From an uncultured Corynebacterium sp. (GTDB lineage: Bacteria; Actinomycetota; Actinomycetes; Mycobacteriales; Mycobacteriaceae): a stretch of DNA of 9,108 nucleotides. The translations under genes were made by a program, and so were the position numbers. Shown here one piece after another: positions 1 to 6,587 of this stretch. The stretch covers positions 1 through 9,108 of the forward strand of contig NZ_CABTZR010000082.1 of the NCBI RefSeq assembly GCF_902489365.1, in the 5' to 3' direction. A model generated the notes under the pieces. It had not been told where the DNA came from. It saw nothing but the letters and a program-made list of their open reading frames with translations, and made no database searches. Each line of letters begins with the position of its first letter. Position 1 is the first letter of the stretch.

Positions 1-273
1 GATCCGGCTTCCGAGGCCCTCATTCAGTCCGCAATCGAGCGTTTGGCTCGTTCGCGGACGGTGATCGTGATTGCGCACAGATTGAGCACGATCCGCAACG
101 CCGACCGCATCCTCGTTCTCGATGGGGGAGCGGTCGCGGAGGCAGGTACCCACGACGAGTTGCTTGCGCGCGGTGGCCGCTACCGGGATCTGTGGTGCGC
201 GTTCGCGCTCGACGACGAACCATCCGCCCCGCGGGGCACTGAATCAGACGATGAAAAGGCGGGGAACCGATGA
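1..273 (+). CDS. ABC exporter half-transporter, C-terminal fragment (IrtA-like partner)
   Basis: This is the last 90 residues of an ABC exporter; the gene begins before the window. The frame opens on DPASEALIQ, the D-loop that directly follows Walker B in exporter nucleotide-binding domains. The H-loop VIVIAHRLSTI follows, with its switch histidine at fragment residue 26, then the usual GTHDELLARGGRY end of type-IV exporters. The protein closes with a short acidic tail. The stop overlaps the start of the next ABC gene by 4 bp (ATGA), so the two half-transporters are probably translated together and pair as a heterodimer. The family couples ATP hydrolysis to substrate movement across the inner membrane. 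The substrate cannot be read from this fragment; the IrtA label rests only on the IrtB-like look of its neighbour. Confidence 0.85.
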   Translation, partial: DPASEALIQSAIERLARSRTVIVIAHRLSTIRNADRILVLDGGAVAEAGTHDELLARGGRYRDLWCAFALDDEPSAPRGTESDDEKAGNR

Positions 274-2003
274 TTCGGGACTTGTGGTCGATGACGGATC
301 GGCGTTCGAGAATGACGCTGGCGTGGCTCATTGCGTTGGCCGCGCTTGCCGCGCTGGCACAGGGTGCGGCGTTCGTCGCGCTGCTGCCGCTGCTGTCGGC
401 TCTGGCCGTGGGAGATGATGCGACGGCGTGGCGTTTCACCGGCGTCATCGCCGGCCTCGCGGCCGCCCATGCGGTGCTGTCCCTCGCCGCGGGGACGGTC
501 GGCAGGGCGAATTCCGCAGCGGTGCTGTCGTCCCTGCTGCGTTCCCTGGGCGAACGCGTGCTGACGTTGCCACTCGGGTACGTCACCAAGTCCACGGCCG
601 GCCGCTTTTCGGAGATGGCGTCTTCGGGCATGGCGTTCGCGGCGTCCGTGCCGCACGTGATCCTGAGGCCCGTCATCGCTGCTGTGGTTGCGCCGACCGT
701 CATCGCTCTCGGAATTCTGGCGGTGGATTGGCGCGTCGGGTTGGTTCTCGTCGCGTCGGCGCCGGTGCTCTTCTTCGCCTACCGGGCCATTGGCCGGGTT
801 GGCGGGGAGTCGGACGAAGCGCACGCTGACGCCGTCGCTGCCGTCTCCGGCAGGCTGATCGAGTTCACCCGCGGCCAGCAGGTGATTCGCGCCGCGGGCG
901 ACGGTTCGGCGGCGGACGCGATGGTGGATGAGGCGATCCAGGCCCAACACGATGCGTTCGCGAAGGCGACGTCGACGCAAGGCGCGGCCATCGGACGGTT
1001 GGGCTCGGTCGTCCATGCGGTGTTCACGGCGGCGGTGGTCGTCGCCGTGGCGGTCGCCGCGACGGGCGGGATGTCACCGGCGCATTTGGCGCCGATGCTC
1101 ATTGTGGTCGTCCAGTTCACCGGACCGATCACCACGGCGGGAGCGTTGTCCGGCGGTTTCGGCGCGGGCCGCAACACGTTGGCTGCGCTGCGTGACCTGC
1201 GGGCGATCCCCGCCCTTCCCGAGCCTGCCGCACCGGAGCTGCCCGACGGGCATGACGTGGAGTTCCGCGGCGTGAGCTTCGGGTACGGGGAGAAGAAGGT
1301 CCTCGACGGCGTCAGCTTCCGTGCGCCTCAGGGAGCGCTGGTCGCCATAGTGGGACCTTCGGGGGCGGGCAAGACGACGGTCATGCGGCTGCTGTCGCGG
1401 TTTCATGATCCGGACTCGGGAGAGATCCTCATTGGCGGGGTGCCCTTGCCTCGGATCGGCACCGACGGCGTGAACTCGCTGGTGACCCCGGTGTTCCAGG
1501 AGACGTTCCTCTTCGACGCGTCCGTGCAGGACAACGTGGTCTTCGCCGACCCCGGATTCGGTTCCGGGCCCGGCGACGGAGACCGCTTGCGCGAGGCCGC
1601 CCGGCGATCCGGGGTGGACCGCATCGTGGAGCTGCTGCCTTCCGGGTGGGATAACCCGGTGGGGGAGGAGGGGACGCTGCTGTCGGGAGGCGAGCGGCAG
1701 CGCGTCGCCATCGCCCGGGCGCTTCTGAAGGATTCCCCGGTGGTGCTTTTCGACGAGCCGACGTCCTCGCTGGATGCGGCCACTGAGCGGGCGATTGTCG
1801 GCACGATGGAAGCGTTGCGCGGCGATCGCACCGTGATCGTCGTCGCCCATCGCCTGCACACCGTCCGCGATGCCGACCTCATCGTCGTGCTTTCGGAGGA
1901 CGGGACGGTCGCAGAACGGGGCACGCACGATGAATTGCTGGCGAAGGGCGGCCGCTACGCCGAGTCGTGGACGTGCCGGACGGGAGGCTCCCCGGGCGCC
2001 TGA
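270..2003 (+). CDS. ABC exporter half-transporter, membrane domain plus ATPase (IrtB-like)
   Basis: A complete 577-residue half-transporter. Hydrophobic segments cover about residues 17-42, 52-75, 128-170 and 245-290, consistent with a six-helix type-IV exporter membrane domain. The ATPase domain is canonical: Walker A GPSGAGKT 362-369, Q-loop glutamine 410 (VFQETFLF), signature LSGGERQ 471-477, Walker B VVLFDE with D495 and E496, D-loop SSLD 499-502, and H-loop histidine 527. No catalytic residue is missing, so this half should hydrolyse ATP. The ATG overlaps the previous stop by 4 bp and has a GGGGA ribosome-binding stretch at 261-265. The size, the RGQQVIRAAG region of the membrane domain and the FQETFLFDASVQDNV stretch resemble mycobacterial IrtB, which imports iron-siderophore with IrtA. 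That substrate is an inference; multidrug or other siderophore-linked exporters are alternatives. Codons ending in G (GCG, CCG, TCG) are commoner than in the cell-wall genes downstream. Confidence 0.9.
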   Translation: MIRDLWSMTDRRSRMTLAWLIALAALAALAQGAAFVALLPLLSALAVGDDATAWRFTGVIAGLAAAHAVLSLAAGTVGRANSAAVLSSLLRSLGERVLTLPLGYVTKSTAGRFSEMASSGMAFAASVPHVILRPVIAAVVAPTVIALGILAVDWRVGLVLVASAPVLFFAYRAIGRVGGESDEAHADAVAAVSGRLIEFTRGQQVIRAAGDGSAADAMVDEAIQAQHDAFAKATSTQGAAIGRLGSVVHAVFTAAVVVAVAVAATGGMSPAHLAPMLIVVVQFTGPITTAGALSGGFGAGRNTLAALRDLRAIPALPEPAAPELPDGHDVEFRGVSFGYGEKKVLDGVSFRAPQGALVAIVGPSGAGKTTVMRLLSRFHDPDSGEILIGGVPLPRIGTDGVNSLVTPVFQETFLFDASVQDNVVFADPGFGSGPGDGDRLREAARRSGVDRIVELLPSGWDNPVGEEGTLLSGGERQRVAIARALLKDSPVVLFDEPTSSLDAATERAIVGTMEALRGDRTVIVVAHRLHTVRDADLIVVLSEDGTVAERGTHDELLAKGGRYAESWTCRTGGSPGA

Positions 2004-2020
2004 TCCTCGTCCGTCGAGGA

Positions 2021-2600
2021 CTATCGCTCCGGTCCGGTACCGGTGCAGTGGTCCCGCCACGCCGTCCCGGTCAGCGGGTCCTCGACGATGCCCTGGGCGA
2101 CAGGGTCGTAATTGAAGCCGTAGTGCTCGGTGCGGTGGGCGGAGCACACGTCTTGGACGGTGATGTTGGTGACGCCGGGTTCCCGCACGAAGGAGTTTTA
2201 GTGGGGGAGCACGGCATTGTCGTGCCGCGTGCCCAGGAAGGTGTACCGCACGCCCGGTCGAGTGATGTCGCCGATGGTCAGCTCATTCAGCAGCATGGAA
2301 CCGGAGATCTGCTGTTCCCAGGCAAGCGCGTTCGTTTTGCCGGCGTTTCGGGAGTATCCGTGGCGCATCTCGGGGTGGACGTCAAAGCGATCGGCTGCGC
2401 TGTGCGCCCGGGGCCCGTGGTTCGAGGCACCGGTACCGATGAGCTGTTCGACGACCCGGTCCCGGGAATGAGGATGACGGGCAATTCACCGTCCCGGGGC
2501 GGCACCGGAAGTCGTTGGCGCCGGGGGCACCAGACCGGGCTTGGCCATGGACAGGGCCCGGGCGGCCGCGGGTGAGGTTTGCCGGCGGCCGGGCCACCGG
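2021..2600 (-). pseudogene. Decayed secreted class-2 lipase (triacylglycerol lipase, Lipase_2/EstA type)
   Basis: On the minus strand, pieces of an actinobacterial class-2 lipase lie in order but in different frames. GANDFRCRP (2496-2522) matches the family's N-terminal PGANDxxC+P motif. LPVILIPGT (2458-2484), in another frame, matches the PVVLVHGT oxyanion strand. VEQLIGTGASNHG (ending 2414) matches the SNHG region. The frame of this last piece then reads through YTFLGTRHDNAVLPH, the catalytic-Asp region, to an in-frame TAA at 2198-2200. Past that stop the same frame continues as NSFVREPGVTNITVQD and then TEHYGFNYDPVA, with the probable catalytic His, ending at TAG 2021-2023. The stretch between the oxyanion strand and SNHG, which should hold the GHSxGG nucleophile, is absent, so roughly 100 residues have been deleted. 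There is no recognisable signal peptide and the 5' end stops near the IS110 remnant. With frame changes, a stop and a lost nucleophile, it cannot make an active enzyme. The family hydrolyses triacylglycerols outside the cell. Confidence 0.8.
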
Positions 2601-2751
2601 TCGGGAAACCGCCGTCCGACAGCGACGAGGGGATTCTCGTCACCTCGTCGGGGCGTGTTCCTATATAGGTTGTCAACTCCGCGGGTGGGCTTGTTGGGGG
2701 TGTGAACGGCTTCTGCTTCGTCTCGTAGATGTTGTTTTGGGTACCTTGAGG

Positions 2752-2780
2752 AGCCGATTGGGCTTGCTGTGCAATCGGCT
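2752..2780 (-). other. Perfect 9-bp stem-loop downstream of the IS110 transposase stop
   Basis: AGCCGATTG (2752-2760) and CAATCGGCT (2772-2780) form a perfect 9-bp stem with an 11-nt loop, 21 nt beyond the transposase stop on the coding strand. No T-run follows on either strand, so it is not a standard intrinsic terminator. It could be a structural element of the IS end, or part of a non-coding RNA in an IS1111-like layout where the RNA lies downstream of the transposase. The structure is seen; its role is inference. Confidence 0.45.
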
Positions 2781-2800
2781 TGGATGGGGGTCTGGTGGCT

Positions 2801-3490
2801 TTAGGCTGCTGCGGCCTCCTGGATTGTGGGGATGTCTCGGTAGAGCTCGCCGTTTCGCATCATGGCGAAGAGGACGTTGAGGCGTCGGCGTGCGAGTGCG
2901 ACGACTGCGGCGTTATGTCTTTTGCCTTCTTTGCGTTTTCGTTCATAGAATTGCCGGGAACGCTCGTGGAATCTGATCGATGCAAAAGACGATTGCCATA
3001 GGGCGTTCTTTAATTTTTGTTGCCAGCGCGGTTGGGCGAATTCGACATAATGGACGTTCCTGATTGATTTGTCCGTGGTGATAGGCCTGCATAGGACGCT
3101 AGGTGCGCTGCATCGGGGAAGTCGGACATATCGCCAACAGTCATGAGGATCTGTGCTGCGCTACGTGGGCCGATGCCGGGCATGGATAAAAGAATCTCGG
3201 TTTGAGGAATGCCCTGAATGAGCTTGAGTACCACCTGTGCTTCTATTTCCTTGCGATGCTCTAGTTTGGCCGGTGCGTCTTTGGCGGACATTGCTACGCC
3301 AAGTTCGGCGTATTCTGCGCCGGCAATGGACACGGTCTGTCCGTGGATGGCAGCAAGCATGGCATCGATGACAGGCTCGGGATTGCGCGCTTTGTGACTG
3401 CGCGCAAAGGCTGCTAGGCGTGTTTTACCGATGCGTCGCATCTTGGTGGGGCCACCGTATTTCGCAAGTAGGTGGAGGATCCATTTTCGG
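2801..3490 (-). pseudogene. IS110-family transposase, truncated and frameshifted
   Basis: The first part (about 3490 down to 3010) contains typical central and C-terminal IS110 transposase sequence: a segment around HLLAKYGGPTKMRRIGK, a helical linker, SMPGIGPRSAAQIL, then HLASYAGLSPRTNQSGTSI. The serine-rich SGTS stretch is where the family's conserved C-terminal serine probably lies. The frame stops at 3010-3012 just after GNKN. In the -1 frame the expected continuation resumes (LKNALWQSSFASIRFHERSRQFYERKRKEGK) and ends at TAA 2801-2803. The break falls at a run of five A residues on the coding strand (3014-3018), so one lost A would explain it. The N-terminal RuvC-like DEDD domain of about 130 residues is absent; sequence above 3490 shows no similarity to it. 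Intact relatives have about 400 residues. An in-frame extension up to 3675 exists but is composed of unrelated sequence. Confidence 0.8.
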
Positions 3491-3793
3491 TGAATCAATT
3501 GGGGCATGTGATGGCGGGGATTTCTCTGAAGGTTTCGTTTTCCCTTGCTGGCGTTCTTTTTGCAGCATTTCTTGTTTGTACCGGCGTTTATCTCACTTGG
3601 GGAGCAGTTGGGAAGAGGTTCGCTAAAGTCGACTCTTTGAGCTGACTGAAATAGGAAGAAAGACACACTGATCATGTGTTGCTATGAGGAGTATCCTTCT
3701 TATTGCACAGAGTTAATAGTTGTCAGTTAGCGAAAAATTAGTCAGTATTGTTCTCTACTTTCTCAATCTCCCTCCGATTCGACACTCTCTTGA
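3491..3793. other. AT-rich island between the IS110 remnant and the cell-wall locus
   Basis: About 300 bp with no convincing gene. G+C over 3651-3780 is about 38% by direct count, far below the flanks. The minus-strand frame that continues the transposase upstream is rich in N, K and S and matches nothing I know. One small plus-strand ORF (3511-3645) is listed separately. No tRNA, clear promoter or terminator is visible. It may be foreign DNA brought in next to the IS110 element, or decayed sequence. Confidence 0.5.
3511..3645 (+). CDS. Possible small single-pass membrane protein (doubtful)
   Basis: A 44-residue ORF starts at ATG 3511 and stops at TGA 3643-3645. It has a clean hydrophobic stretch at about residues 8-32 (FSLAGVLFAAFLVCTGVYLTW) followed by a basic K-R-F-A-K segment, which fits a single-span membrane protein or a leftover membrane segment of a larger gene. 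An in-frame GTG at 3490 would add seven residues. GGGG at 3501-3504 is a weak ribosome-binding candidate. It lies in the AT-rich island and is antisense to the doubtful upstream extension of the transposase frame. I recognise no family and the ORF may be chance. Confidence 0.2.
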   Translation: MAGISLKVSFSLAGVLFAAFLVCTGVYLTWGAVGKRFAKVDSLS

Positions 3794-4023
3794 GCCTCTG
3801 ACAATTGCGGCCACGAGTTCGTGACCATCGAGGTCGATTTCCTTTTGGCGCCGCAATCATAGGCGACGAAGTCGGCAAGGACATCAAGATTTGGGATATC
3901 GCTACGGCAGAAACCGTAGAGGAGACCCGCGAGCTGGCTGACGACCTCGGCGCCCGCGTGCTTTACATGCTCAACCGTCTGGGCATCGAACCCATCTCGG
4001 AGGATGCACCCCTCTCGGCTTAG
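3794..4023 (+). pseudogene. Unidentified gene remnant, 3' end only, probable frame break
   Basis: I do not recognise this gene. From about 3859 to the TAG at 4021-4023 the sequence reads GDEVGKDIKIWDIATAETV and on through ADDLGARVLYMLNRLGIEPISEDAPLSA, with strongly G+C-biased third positions typical of real coding sequence here. Upstream in this frame the translation becomes Arg- and Pro-rich, whereas the +1 frame (3809-3856) gives GHEFVTIEVDFLLAPQS with coding-like third positions before a TAG. This suggests one gene broken by a frameshift near 3850-3858, with its 5' part lost at the edge of the AT-rich island. No plausible start codon or ribosome-binding site is present; a TTG at 3805 opens the longer frame but lies in the non-coding-looking part. 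It ends 94 bp before glfT2 in the same direction, so it was probably the former neighbour of the cell-wall operon. Confidence 0.45.
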
Positions 4024-4082
4024 CTTTCAGCCGCGTGGGAACTCAGCTGAAGAGTGCGAAACCACTAATCTTGGTTCCTGAA

Positions 4083-4088
4083 TACTGT
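4083..4088 (+). promoter_or_regulatory. Candidate -10 box (TACTGT) for the glfT2 operon
   Basis: TACTGT fits the corynebacterial TAnnnT -10 pattern and lies in the 94-bp gap before glfT2. It ends 8 nt before an in-frame GTG at 4097. A transcript starting about 6-9 nt downstream would be leaderless for that GTG, or would have a leader of about 20 nt for the GTG at 4118. No good -35 box is visible, which is common in this group. Confidence 0.3.
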
Positions 4089-4117
4089 CGAAAACTGTGT
4101 GGAGAACCGAAGATATC

Positions 4118-6070
4118 GTGACTGCCAACAATTCTGCTGCGTACGAACCCGTACAGCGCATCCTGCTGCCCAAGCGTGGCGAGCCGGTCGACGTCCGCAT
4201 GCTCTACCTCATCGAGTCCGAGCAGAACCGCGAGCGCCTCAGCTGGAACGACCGCACCTCCGTCACCATCCCGGCGGGCGAGGAAGCCTCCTTCGAGACC
4301 TACTTCAACGCTTTCCCGGCCGCCTACTGGCGCCGTTGGTCCCAGCTGAAGTCCATCGTGTTGGTGATGGACGTCGAGGGCGAGGCCAATATCTCCCTGT
4401 ACCGTTCCAAGCAGGACGGCCAGCGCATCGCCGTGGCTAACCACGTGGTCACCACCGGCCACCACGAGTTTGAGCTGCCCCTGAAGAACTTCGAGGACGG
4501 CGGCCTCCTGTGGTTTGATGCCTCCGCCGTCAAGGACACCGTGCTTGCCGACGCCTCCTGGGCCGCCCCCCACGCCCCGAACCCGCAGCTCCTGCCGGAT
4601 GGTAGCGAGTACCCAGCGCAGGACAAGCGCGTGGCCGTGGGTATCCCGACTTTCAACCGCCCCACCGATGCCGTCGCAGCACTGCAGGCGCTGGCGGAGG
4701 ACCCAGTGGTGGACGGCATCATCGACTACGTCCTCATGCCGGATCAGGGCAACCAGCACCCGGCAGACGAGCCGGGCTACGACGAGGTGGTGGCGCACTT
4801 TGGTGAGCGCTTCCGCGAGTTCCGCCAGGGCAATCTGGGCGGCTCGGGCGGCTACTCCCGCATCATGTTTGAAGCACTGGAGAATACCGACTCGCCCTAC
4901 ATCCTTTACATGGACGATGACATTGCCATCGAGCCGGATTCCATCCTGCGTGCGGTCCAAGCAGCACGTTACGCCGCCAAGCCCTTCATCGTGGGTGGTG
5001 AGATGCTCAACCTGCAGGAGCGCTCCCAGCTGCGCACCACCGGCGAGCGCGTCAACCGCGCTGACTTCATGTGGGGCGCGGCCGAGCATGCCGTCTACGA
5101 CCACGACTTTGCCAAGTACCCGCTGCGCGCCATCGGCACCAAGGAGTCCCGCTTGGACCCGAAGAAGTACGACTCCCGCGCGCTGCACCGCCGCATTGAT
5201 GTGGAATACAACGGCTGGTGGATGTGCCTCTTCCCGCGCATCGTGGCGGAGACCACGGGCCAGCCGCTGCCGCTGTTCATCAAGTGGGATGACACCGAGT
5301 ACTCCCTGCGTGCCGCGGCCAACGGCTTCCCCACGGTGACGTGGCCGGGTGCGGCCATCTGGCACATGGCCTGGGCAGATAAGGACGATGCCATCGACTG
5401 GCAGGCCTACTTCCACCTGCGCAACCGCCTCATCGTGGCGGCGCTCTACCACGAGGGCGACCCGCGCGGCATTACGCGCAGCATCTTCAAGTCCACGCTC
5501 AAGCACACCATGTGCATGGAGTACTCCACCATGGCCATCCAGCTAGAAGCCATGAAGGACTTCCTGGCTGGCCCAGATCGCCTCTTCGACATTCTGGAGT
5601 CCTCCCTGCCGCGCATTGCGGATATCCGCAAGGGCTATTCCGACGCGGTCATCATCGAATCCGCCGACCAGCTGCCCCCAGCTACCGGCGCGCCGGGCGT
5701 ACCCACCAAAAATGTGGGCGGCCGCTTGGGCAAGATCAAGAAGATCCCGTGGCTTATCCAATCCGCCAAGCACCTGGTGAGCAAGGAGAATCGCGCGCAC
5801 CACGAAGCCCCGCAGCTCAACCTCACCCCGGAAGAGGCCCGCTGGTTCACGCTTTCCCGCGTCGACTCCGCCACGGTCTCCACTGCAGGTGGCACCGGCG
5901 TGGCCTTCCGCAAACGCGACCGCGACCTGGCCAAGGAGCTGGTGAGCTCTACCCGCGAGCTGCTCAAGGAAATTGAGGATAACTTTGATGACCTGCGGGC
6001 CGAGTACCGCGCGGCCCTGCCGGAGCTGACCTCCCGTGAATCCTGGCGAAAGGTGTTCGATGCCCAGTAA
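4118..6070 (+). CDS. glfT2: Galactofuranosyltransferase GlfT2 (galactan polymerase)
   Basis: GlfT2 extends the galactan of arabinogalactan on the cytoplasmic side of the membrane, adding alternating beta-1,5 and beta-1,6 galactofuranose from UDP-Galf to a lipid-linked acceptor. This 650-residue protein matches mycobacterial GlfT2 (637 residues) throughout. An N-terminal beta-sandwich domain (residues 1 to about 150; RILLPKRGEPVDVRMLYL, FNAFPAAYWRRW) is followed by the GT-A domain: PTFNRP 177-182, NLGGSGGYSR from 239, the metal-binding DDD at 266-268, the catalytic WDD with D391 and D392, and IWHMAW with H416. A helical C-terminal region completes the family layout. All key residues are present. 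GTG 4118 (MTANNSAA) is chosen on homologue length; GTG 4097 would add seven residues and sits 8 nt after a TACTGT -10-like box, so the start is uncertain. The 3' end overlaps the next gene by 11 bp, making this the first gene of the operon. Confidence 0.95.
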   Translation: MTANNSAAYEPVQRILLPKRGEPVDVRMLYLIESEQNRERLSWNDRTSVTIPAGEEASFETYFNAFPAAYWRRWSQLKSIVLVMDVEGEANISLYRSKQDGQRIAVANHVVTTGHHEFELPLKNFEDGGLLWFDASAVKDTVLADASWAAPHAPNPQLLPDGSEYPAQDKRVAVGIPTFNRPTDAVAALQALAEDPVVDGIIDYVLMPDQGNQHPADEPGYDEVVAHFGERFREFRQGNLGGSGGYSRIMFEALENTDSPYILYMDDDIAIEPDSILRAVQAARYAAKPFIVGGEMLNLQERSQLRTTGERVNRADFMWGAAEHAVYDHDFAKYPLRAIGTKESRLDPKKYDSRALHRRIDVEYNGWWMCLFPRIVAETTGQPLPLFIKWDDTEYSLRAAANGFPTVTWPGAAIWHMAWADKDDAIDWQAYFHLRNRLIVAALYHEGDPRGITRSIFKSTLKHTMCMEYSTMAIQLEAMKDFLAGPDRLFDILESSLPRIADIRKGYSDAVIIESADQLPPATGAPGVPTKNVGGRLGKIKKIPWLIQSAKHLVSKENRAHHEAPQLNLTPEEARWFTLSRVDSATVSTAGGTGVAFRKRDRDLAKELVSSTRELLKEIEDNFDDLRAEYRAALPELTSRESWRKVFDAQ

Positions 6071-6587
6071 GCTTTCCGTCGCCGAATCCCACGTCCTGGA
6101 AAAGATCCAAGATGCGGCTTTCGACGCCCCCGGCGTCCTGCCCACTGCCCGAGCGCTTAGCCACTTCGGTGAGCACGCACTGGGCTGGATGGCCCTGTCC
6201 GCGATGGGAGCAGGCGTGAACTACAAGAAACCGGCGGTGCGCCGCCAGTGGGCTTATGTCGGTGTGGGCGCATTTACCGCCCACGCAGCCAGCGTTGTGA
6301 TCAAGCGCATTGTGCGCCGCAAGCGCCCGGATTATGACTACGTGAAGGTCGGCGTGAAAACGCCGTCTAAGCTGTCGTTTCCGTCGTCCCACGCGACGTC
6401 GACAAGCGCGTTCCTCGTCGGCGCCGCCCACGTTATGGGAACCCCAGCGCCGCTCGTGGGCGTGCCGGTCATGATGGCCTCGCGTATGGTGCTCGGAGTA
6501 CATTATCCTTCCGATACCGCGCTCGGCGCCCTCCTCGGCGCCGCCACCGCAGAGGCCTGTCACCGCTATGAAAGGAAGACCCGATGA
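6060..6587 (+). CDS. PAP2-family phosphatase, probable decaprenylphosphoryl-5-phosphoribose phosphatase (Rv3807c homologue)
   Basis: A 175-residue membrane phosphatase with all three PAP2 signatures: KRIVRRKRP at 82-90 (Kx6RP), PSSH at 108-111, and SRMVLGVHYPSD at 141-152 (SRx5Hx3D). The proposed catalytic histidines are H111 and H148. Hydrophobic stretches between the motifs fit a small multi-pass protein. Next to ubiA, and by synteny with Rv3807c, it probably removes the 5-phosphate of decaprenyl-phosphoryl-phosphoribose on the way to the arabinose donor DPA; that substrate is inferred from context. The ATG at 6060 lies inside the end of glfT2 (11-bp overlap) and has GAAAGG at 6048-6053, six bases upstream. 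An in-frame GTG at 6036 lacks such a site. Its stop overlaps the ubiA start by 4 bp, so all three genes are probably translationally coupled. Confidence 0.9.
   Translation: MPSKLSVAESHVLEKIQDAAFDAPGVLPTARALSHFGEHALGWMALSAMGAGVNYKKPAVRRQWAYVGVGAFTAHAASVVIKRIVRRKRPDYDYVKVGVKTPSKLSFPSSHATSTSAFLVGAAHVMGTPAPLVGVPVMMASRMVLGVHYPSDTALGALLGAATAEACHRYERKTR

Larger units (their letters stand above)
2670..3490 (-). mobile_element. IS110-family insertion sequence remnant
   Basis: The remnant consists of a partial, frame-broken IS110-type transposase (2801-3490) and about 130 bp of non-coding sequence beyond its stop. The lipase-side boundary is placed at about 2670 because lipase similarity and very high G+C stop just before it. 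The other boundary is placed at about 3490 because transposase similarity fades there. IS110 elements lack classical terminal inverted repeats, so the ends cannot be fixed by eye. The upstream part encoding the N-terminal DEDD domain, and any leader holding a bridge RNA in IS110-group elements, is missing. The element should be immobile. Confidence 0.65.

Noticed and set aside
1074..2147. A 357-codon minus-strand frame opposite the ABC exporter
   Set aside because: The plus-strand ATPase motifs are unambiguous and the antisense translation is Arg/His-rich and featureless.
1967..2575. A 202-codon plus-strand frame after the ABC exporter
   Set aside because: It overlaps the exporter's end and is antisense to lipase fragments that have recognisable motifs; it has no motif itself.
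2648..2676. TTGACA on the minus strand at the IS boundary (2671-2676) as an outward-facing promoter, next to the palindrome CCTATATAGG (2660-2669)
   Set aside because: The TATA-like palindrome is only about 4 nt from the -35 box, and at 17 nt spacing the sequence is CCCCGA, so no usable -10 exists.
3010..3022. Programmed -1 frameshifting in the IS110 transposase
   Set aside because: The site lacks a standard X XXY YYZ heptamer because a C precedes the A run, IS110 elements normally use a single frame, and the gene is truncated anyway.
3719..3803. TTGTCAG and CTGACAA as inverted repeats bounding a small element
   Set aside because: Only seven bases match, with no duplication of flanking sequence and no internal gene; this is within chance expectation in AT-rich DNA.
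4043..5506. A 487-codon open frame on the minus strand opposite glfT2
   Set aside because: It is the antisense shadow of a G+C-rich gene with clear homology on the plus strand; its translation is V-, G- and H-rich without any family motif.
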